Shown in pieces: positions 58,991 to 64,000 of a stretch of 64,000 nt of DNA. Under the pieces are notes generated by a model that was given only the letters and a program-made list of their open reading frames with translations, was not told the origin of the DNA and did no database searches. A program made the translations under genes and the position numbers. Within the stretch, counting starts at the first letter, position 1. Each line of letters starts with the position of its first letter. Source of the DNA: Sarcodiotheca gaudichaudii (lineage: Eukaryota; Rhodophyta; Florideophyceae; Gigartinales; Solieriaceae); assembly GCA_032355985.1 (NCBI GenBank), contig JAUKVZ010000003.1, forward strand, positions 248,001 to 312,000, read 5' to 3'.

Positions 58991-61009
58991 ATGCTTCGCA
59001 CTCATTCTTCCGTTCATGCCAAGTCGAAACGACATGCGCCGCTGGTGATCTTCGCCGGCGCGCTGGTGACGCCAGTGTGCGCCGCGGTTTCGACCGCGCA
59101 ATGCCCGACGCTGGTGGCGCCGCCTCCGGGAATGACGACGGCGTTCCAGGAAGTGGCGATCCCGATGAGCGTGCTCACTGATGTGCGCCCGCTGAAGGAC
59201 TGCCTGTCGCAGGGCGGCTTCGGCGGCGGCCCCGGCGCCGTGTTCACTGACCTCAACAACGATGGCTATCCCGACATCTATCTGATGCGCGGCGATCCAA
59301 ATGGGAATGGCACGTGGTCGGAGAATCAGCTGTACATGAACGTCGCCGATGGCGTGACGGGCAGGAAGTTTCAGCAGCTTCCGGAGCTTGCCGGCGCCGC
59401 GGATCCGAGCGAATCGGCGGGCGCGGTGGCCGCGGACTATGACAACGACGGCGACGCGGACATCCTGGTGCTCAACTACGACGATCCGAACGTGCTGCTG
59501 CGAAACATGTGGATGGAGACCGGCTCTCCCGCAGATCCGATGGCGCTGACATTCACAGATGTGACGGGCGTCGCCGGCGTCGCTGAGGAGATGATGGCCA
59601 CGGGTGATGCGGCGTGTCCTGTGATTACGCTGGACAAGTCCGTGACTGCGGCGTTCGGCGATGTGAATCGCGATGGATTCGCTGACTTATTCATCGGCAA
59701 TCACAACGGATCCACAGCGGTGCATACGAATCCGGACTGTCCGGCGCCGGGCATGCGCGACATCTTCTATCTGTCCAATGGGGACGGCACATTTGCGGAT
59801 GTGACTGAGGTGTACGGCGTGACGGGCTATGAATGGATCGACGGCACACCGGTGGCGCCGTGCGGACACATTTACAGTTCTGCGGCGGGCTCACTCTTTG
59901 CGGATGTGAACAACGATCGCTGGCCGGATCTGATTGTGCTGAACAACGTGCACGATGACTGCGATCGAACGATTCTGTATCTGAATCAGGGCGAGGACGC
60001 CGAGGGCGTCTGGCTCGGCTTTGACATGGTGACGTATGACCTTGACTTCGGCGATGAGACGAAGCGCGCCATGGGCATTGATGCGGGCGACTATGACAAC
60101 GACGGCGATCTGGATCTCTATGCGACGGACTCAACGGCGTACGTCAATGATCTGTGGGTAAATCAGCTCGCGGAGACGGGCTCGCTGGGATTCGTGCATT
60201 GCGAGAGTCTGCCGGCGGTGATGTCCTGGGGAACGCAGTGGCAGGACTTTGACAATAACGGCTGGCTGGATGTGCATGCAGCGACGCAGCGCGACTTGCG
60301 CGATCATCTGTATATGAACATGGGCGGTGGCGTCTTCTACGAAGCAGGCATCGAACTGGGTGTGTCACAGTGCCCGGATGAATCGTGTGAGAACACACCG
60401 AACTCGCGCACGAGTGTGACGGCGGATCTGAATCGCGACGGATTCGTGGACATCCTTGTGGCAAACCGAAGCGCCAAGCCGTCGATCTTCGAGAACGAGT
60501 TTGCCGCCATCGCGCCTGCGAATCACTTTCTCGAGCTGACGCTCAAGGGTGATCCGGCGGCGAGCGGTGACCACAAGAGCACACGGGATGCGCTGGGCGC
60601 GCGGGTGCGAATCAGCGCCGATCTTGATGGCGATGGTTCGATCGGTCCCAACGAGACGATCATGCGAGAGGTGCGCGCCGGCTCGAGCAACACGGCAAGC
60701 TGCGCGAGTCTGGCCCTGGAGTTCGGTCTTGGCTTGAGCGACACGGCTCGGATCGAAACGCTGTGGCCCAGCGGCGCCCGGTACACGGCGATCCTGGATG
60801 CGGATCAACTGCTCATCTTTGATGAGACGTATCACCGACTCGGTGACTTGAACGCTGACGGCGTGATCGTGGCGGACGACCTCGCCCAACTCATCGGCCA
60901 ATGGGGACCGTGCCCGGCGGGGCCGACGGTGTGTCCGGCGGATCTGGATGACGATGGTGTGGTCAACGCGGCGGATCTGGCGGCGCTGATCGGCTCCTGG
61001 GGCGGCTGA
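58991..61009 (+). CDS. Secreted FG-GAP/VCBS-repeat protein with ASPIC/UnbV and GC-type dockerin ends
   Basis: A 672-residue exported protein. A signal peptide (KSKRHAPLVIFAGALVTPVCAAVSTAQC) precedes a seven-bladed propeller of FG-GAP/VCBS units with calcium-type loops (AVFTDLNNDGYPDIYLM, AVAADYDNDGDADILVL, AAFGDVNRDGFADLFIG, GIDAGDYDNDGDLDLYA). Next is an ASPIC/UnbV region (MREVRAGSSNTASCASLALEFGLG, IETLWPSGARYT), then two dockerin-like repeats DLNADGVIVADDLAQLIGQWG (followed by PC) and DLDDDGVVNAADLAALIGSWG ending the protein. AGGAGG is seven bases before ATG 58991. A surface or secreted adhesin or scaffold-bound role is inferred. Confidence 0.88.
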   Translation: MLRTHSSVHAKSKRHAPLVIFAGALVTPVCAAVSTAQCPTLVAPPPGMTTAFQEVAIPMSVLTDVRPLKDCLSQGGFGGGPGAVFTDLNNDGYPDIYLMRGDPNGNGTWSENQLYMNVADGVTGRKFQQLPELAGAADPSESAGAVAADYDNDGDADILVLNYDDPNVLLRNMWMETGSPADPMALTFTDVTGVAGVAEEMMATGDAACPVITLDKSVTAAFGDVNRDGFADLFIGNHNGSTAVHTNPDCPAPGMRDIFYLSNGDGTFADVTEVYGVTGYEWIDGTPVAPCGHIYSSAAGSLFADVNNDRWPDLIVLNNVHDDCDRTILYLNQGEDAEGVWLGFDMVTYDLDFGDETKRAMGIDAGDYDNDGDLDLYATDSTAYVNDLWVNQLAETGSLGFVHCESLPAVMSWGTQWQDFDNNGWLDVHAATQRDLRDHLYMNMGGGVFYEAGIELGVSQCPDESCENTPNSRTSVTADLNRDGFVDILVANRSAKPSIFENEFAAIAPANHFLELTLKGDPAASGDHKSTRDALGARVRISADLDGDGSIGPNETIMREVRAGSSNTASCASLALEFGLGLSDTARIETLWPSGARYTAILDADQLLIFDETYHRLGDLNADGVIVADDLAQLIGQWGPCPAGPTVCPADLDDDGVVNAADLAALIGSWGG

Positions 61010-61060
61010 GGCGCGAAGGCGCCGGAAAATCGATCGGCTCGCCGCATAAGCTTGCGGGCC

Positions 61061-61912
61061 ATGGTTGAAGCGCACCCCATGCTCGAAGCGATCCGCCCCC
61101 CTGCCGCGCCCGGGCTCTTTGTGACGGGCACGGACACGGAAGTGGGCAAGACGGTCGTCTCGTGTCTGATCGCGGATCAACTTGTGCGGCGGATGTCGCA
61201 GGAGCGGCCGTCGCCGCGGATTGGCGCGATGAAGCCGATCGCGTCAGGTTGCCGCCGAGATCGCGAAGGGCTTGTCAGCGAAGATGCGGAGCAGCTCGCG
61301 TTCGCGGCACAGTTTGATCCTGAGATCGGCGGGCTGGATGTGGTGAATCCGGTGCGGCTTCGGGCGCCGGTGGCGCCGGCGGTGGCGCTGGCTGAGCGAG
61401 ATGAATCGCTGGATGTCCCATCAATCGCCTGGGCGCTTGGGCGGATGGATGAAATGTGCGATGCGATCATCGTGGAAGGGGTTGGCGGGGTGATGGTCCC
61501 GCTTGCGAGGGATCCGGCGGGGTCGAAGCGAAGGCCGCGGCATGTAACAGTGCTGGACTTGATGCGCGCGATCGGTTACCCAGTGGTGGTGGTTTGCAGG
61601 GCGGACCTTGGGACTTTGAATCACACGGCGATGACGTGTTCAATGATTCGAAGCCATGGTTTGACGCTCGCGGGTCTGGTCGTCAATGGCCACGATCCCG
61701 ATTCGGAGGAGGAGTCGACGCGGACCAACAGAGAGTGGCTGATCGCGCAGAACCACGCGCCGATTCTTGCGACGCTTCCTGCCTGGTCAGCATCCTCGGC
61801 ATCAACGCGCAAGACACGCGCGTGGGATGTCAGGTCAATCGACCCGGGTCTCCGGGATGCGCTCGACGTCACGGATTTCGGCTCATTGTGTCGCCCTGGA
61901 CGGCGCTCTTGA
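61061..61912 (+). CDS. bioD: ATP-dependent dethiobiotin synthetase
   Basis: BioD makes the ureido ring of dethiobiotin. The P-loop FVTGTDTEVGKTVVS is near residue 20, followed by MKPIASGC, SEDAEQLA, LRAPVAPAVALAERD and IVEGVGGVMVPL, all diagnostic. A region VVVVCRADLGTLNHTAMT and LVVNG complete the fold. The C-terminal 40 residues (SASSASTRKTRAWD...) are unusual and basic. At 283 residues it exceeds E. coli BioD (225). The start may also be TTG 61052. No other bio gene is in the window. Confidence 0.9.
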   Translation: MVEAHPMLEAIRPPAAPGLFVTGTDTEVGKTVVSCLIADQLVRRMSQERPSPRIGAMKPIASGCRRDREGLVSEDAEQLAFAAQFDPEIGGLDVVNPVRLRAPVAPAVALAERDESLDVPSIAWALGRMDEMCDAIIVEGVGGVMVPLARDPAGSKRRPRHVTVLDLMRAIGYPVVVVCRADLGTLNHTAMTCSMIRSHGLTLAGLVVNGHDPDSEEESTRTNREWLIAQNHAPILATLPAWSASSASTRKTRAWDVRSIDPGLRDALDVTDFGSLCRPGRRS

Positions 61913-61955
61913 AATCAATCGAATTGTCTCATTGCGACGAGGTTTCCGGACGACA

Positions 61956-62630
61956 ATGACTGTGGCCACAGCGAACTCCGAGCGGAGCACGAGCCAGATC
62001 GAGCACGGGGCGGTCGATGGACCGGGGTCGATGGATCAGGACGTGAGGAAGACAGCGATCCGCGATGACATTCGTCAGCGCGTCGATCAGTTGAGCGAGC
62101 AGGAGCGGCACATCGCTTCCGTGAGCGCCTGCGATCGCATGATTGCGCTGGACGCGTTTCAGAGCGCGACCACCGTGATGCTCTATCTGCCCATGCCCGA
62201 TGAAATTGACGTGACAAACGTGGCGCTTCGCTGTTTTCAGCGCGGCGTGACCGTCTGCGCTCCTCGCGTGACGTGGGCGACGAAACGCATGACGCCCACT
62301 GAGATCCATGATTTTGACGATGCGATCGAGATCGGCCGGAGCAAGATGCCCCAGCCGGCGCCCGGGCGGCCCATTCCGCCGGGTGAAATTGATTTCATCA
62401 TCGTGCCCGGCATCGCCTTTGACGCGACGGGCGCTCGGGTCGGACGGGGCGGCGGGTTCTACGATCGCTTTCTCGCGTGCGCAGGGCTTCGTTCGCGCAC
62501 GATTCGCTGCGGCATTGGATTCGATGTTCAGATGATCGACGAGGCGCCGACGCTTGCGCACGACGTTCGACTCGATATGGTTGTGACGGATCGCCGCGCG
62601 ATTCAACTTCGAGCGAAGAAGCCGGTTTGA
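61956..62630 (+). CDS. 5-formyltetrahydrofolate cyclo-ligase
   Basis: Converts 5-formyl-THF to 5,10-methenyl-THF with ATP. Motifs: RKTAIRDDIRQRVDQLSEQERHIAS, YLPMPDEIDVTN, VCAPRVTW, GEIDFIIVPGIAFDATGARVGRGGGFYDRFL with the family's GRGGGxYDR, and MVVTDR. The 224-residue length includes about 25 extra N-terminal residues. ATG 61956 is one possibility; ATG 62031 (MDQDVRKTAIR) may be the true start, since the family begins near there. It follows bioD by 43 bases. Confidence 0.9.
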   Translation: MTVATANSERSTSQIEHGAVDGPGSMDQDVRKTAIRDDIRQRVDQLSEQERHIASVSACDRMIALDAFQSATTVMLYLPMPDEIDVTNVALRCFQRGVTVCAPRVTWATKRMTPTEIHDFDDAIEIGRSKMPQPAPGRPIPPGEIDFIIVPGIAFDATGARVGRGGGFYDRFLACAGLRSRTIRCGIGFDVQMIDEAPTLAHDVRLDMVVTDRRAIQLRAKKPV

Positions 62631-62712
62631 CTCCTCAGACCTGGTTTCTTCCAAATCAACTTCCGGTGGCGGGCGTCAAGGAATGGACGCCTTAGAGACG
62701 AGAGAGGAACGC

Positions 62713-64000
62713 ATGGCTCTCAGTTCGCAGACTGCTCGATCAGATCTTGGTCGTCGCCCCTATGGCGGCGGACGCCGACGCCGCGGGCGTGGGCCCTTCG
62801 GAACGCGCCTGTTCGGCCTGCTCCTGCTTGTGCTGATTGTGTTTGGCGCATGGTGGATGTGGCGTCCGGGGCCTGCCGAGGTGGGCGCCGAGCCGGAGAC
62901 ACAGGCCGAGCCGATGCAGGCGGGGACCAAGACGCCCGTCCAGTCGCCGAAGACATTCACAAAGCAGTTGCCCGAGCCGAAGACGGCTCGCAGGCAGACG
63001 ACGAGCGCCGCCCGGCCTCAACGGACGACGCAGGAGTCGAATACCCCCAACGTCATCACCATGGGCGAAAAGCTGCCGGAGCCGGCGGCTGATGAGCCCG
63101 TGCAGACGCAGCTCAGCAGCGCCTCGCCAACGACGACGTCTCCGGCGCGGTCGACGCAGCCCCGCACAACGACGGGCGCGCCGACGAGCCGCACATCCTT
63201 CGGTGGTGAGCTCAGCGCTCTGCTGAATCAGGCGAAGCAGGCAAAGAACAGCAATCGCCCGGCCGAAGCGCGTGAGCTCTTCAATCGCGTACTGCATGAT
63301 CCGAGGACGGATGAGGCCCAGCGGGCCGTGATTCGTGCCGCCATGACGGATCTGAACAGCGAGCTGGTCTTCGGCACGGCGATCGCCCCGAACGATCCCT
63401 TCGTTGAAAAGTACAGCGTGCAGTCCGGCGACAATCTGGTGACGATCGCCAGGGCGCAGACGCAGGGCGTGGACTGGAGATTCATCCAGCGCATCAATCG
63501 CATTACGGATCCGGGACGCCTTCGTGTCGGCCAGCCGCTGAAGGTGGTCAAGGGTCCCTTCCACGCGATCGTCGATAAGAGCGATTTCCGCGTCGATCTG
63601 TACATGGGTCCGACGCCGACGGTGAGCGGGGGCAAGGTCGTCCTGAGCGGCGCCGATGGCGACACGCCGACGTACGTCTGCTCCTTCGACGTGGGCCTGG
63701 GTGAATACGGCAGCACGCCGGTGGGCAGATGGATCGTGAACTCATCGCGGACGATGAATCCGTCGTGGAAGAATCCGCGGACGGGTGAGTATTTCGGCGC
63801 TGATGATCCGTTGAATCCCATTGGCGAGCGATGGGTTGGACTCGACGGCGTGGATCCTGAGACGGAACTGCTGACGGGATATGGCCTGCACGGGACGATT
63901 GATCCCGACTCGATCGGCGAGGAACGTTCGATGGGCTGTGTGCGTCTGGGCGCGGCTGATATCGAGGTCGTGTACGAGGTGCTCGGCCCGCAGCTGAGTT
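62713..64000 (+). CDS. LysM and L,D-transpeptidase (YkuD) protein, truncated by the window edge
   Basis: Partial gene; 429 codons are visible and the stop is past the right edge. GAGAGGAAC precedes the ATG. A basic N-terminus leads to one membrane helix (LFGLLLLVLIVFGAWWMW), a long Thr/Pro/Gln-rich region (about 55-165), a LysM domain near 235-282 (YSVQSGDNLVTIARAQTQG, INRITDPGRLRVGQPLKVV) and a YkuD L,D-transpeptidase domain with GLHGT and SMGCVRL. The His and Cys of that domain indicate an active cell-wall crosslinker. An internal TPR-like helix lies at about 165-205. Confidence 0.88.
   Translation, partial: MALSSQTARSDLGRRPYGGGRRRRGRGPFGTRLFGLLLLVLIVFGAWWMWRPGPAEVGAEPETQAEPMQAGTKTPVQSPKTFTKQLPEPKTARRQTTSAARPQRTTQESNTPNVITMGEKLPEPAADEPVQTQLSSASPTTTSPARSTQPRTTTGAPTSRTSFGGELSALLNQAKQAKNSNRPAEARELFNRVLHDPRTDEAQRAVIRAAMTDLNSELVFGTAIAPNDPFVEKYSVQSGDNLVTIARAQTQGVDWRFIQRINRITDPGRLRVGQPLKVVKGPFHAIVDKSDFRVDLYMGPTPTVSGGKVVLSGADGDTPTYVCSFDVGLGEYGSTPVGRWIVNSSRTMNPSWKNPRTGEYFGADDPLNPIGERWVGLDGVDPETELLTGYGLHGTIDPDSIGEERSMGCVRLGAADIEVVYEVLGPQLS

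Noticed and set aside
1-64000. CRISPR arrays, insertion sequences, prophage
   Set aside because: No regularly spaced direct repeats, transposase, integrase or phage structural genes were seen.

Overview
The window looks like a chromosomal segment of a motile, high-GC member of the Planctomycetota, most likely class Phycisphaerae. The pointers are three secreted proteins ending in paired dockerin-like repeats that close on a W-G-x-C motif, a V-P-A-P-G (PEP-CTERM-like) C-terminus, an oversized FliD, zinc-ribbon membrane proteins and two tandem clpP genes. The taxonomic call rests on family knowledge, since no rRNA is present. I see no prophage, insertion sequence or CRISPR array.

Layout. 0-6 kb (minus strand): pntB-pntA (proton-translocating transhydrogenase) and korB-korA (2-oxoacid:ferredoxin oxidoreductase), an energy and redox block. 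6.4-13 kb: a Bax inhibitor-like membrane protein, tRNA-Glu(CTC) with a terminator, a Na/phosphate symporter, a probable PD-(D/E)XK-fold protein coupled to a beta-CASP RNase-like protein, and an ABC solute-binding protein. 13-19.6 kb (minus): ABC permease and ATPase convergent with that binding protein, a dockerin protein, an SDR/DUF2867 protein, a DUF378 protein and a protein with a duplicated SnoaL/lumazine-binding-like domain. 19.6-20.5 kb: the largest gene-free stretch, with repeats. 20.5-31.2 kb (plus): Ser/Thr kinase-TolB-TPR protein, an orphan membrane protein, tRNA-Ala(GGC), rlmE, an ArsR/AHSA1 pair, a beta-helix dockerin protein, dusB and a degenerate 6-phosphogluconolactonase. 31.2-37.3 kb (minus): orphan membrane protein, flagellar fliD-fliS cluster and an acyltransferase. 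37.4-42.9 kb (plus): carB, LEA-like lipoprotein, nnrD and an unknown gene. 42.9-47.4 kb (minus): yidC-mnmE and a phosphoesterase. 47.7-64 kb (mostly plus): clpP-clpP, small lipoprotein, amidase-fold protein, an overlapping kinase/phosphatase pair, a LuxR-type regulator, glyA, a DJ-1-like pseudoenzyme with TPRs, a PEP-CTERM-like protein, trmL (minus), an FG-GAP dockerin protein, bioD, 5-formyl-THF cyclo-ligase and a LysM L,D-transpeptidase cut by the right edge.

Across the window the + strand is C-rich on the left and G-rich on the right regardless of gene direction. The change lies near 13.5-14.5 kb, and mostly leftward genes give way to mostly rightward genes at the 19.6-20.5 kb gap. That is the pattern expected around a replication origin and is the most interesting large-scale signal. 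At the gene level the standout theme is degenerate enzymes kept as intact reading frames: a 6PGL-like protein without its motif residues, a DJ-1 family protein without its cysteine, and an amidase-fold protein with Ser in place of a zinc-binding Cys. The other standout is a GTGA-overlapping kinase/phosphatase pair.
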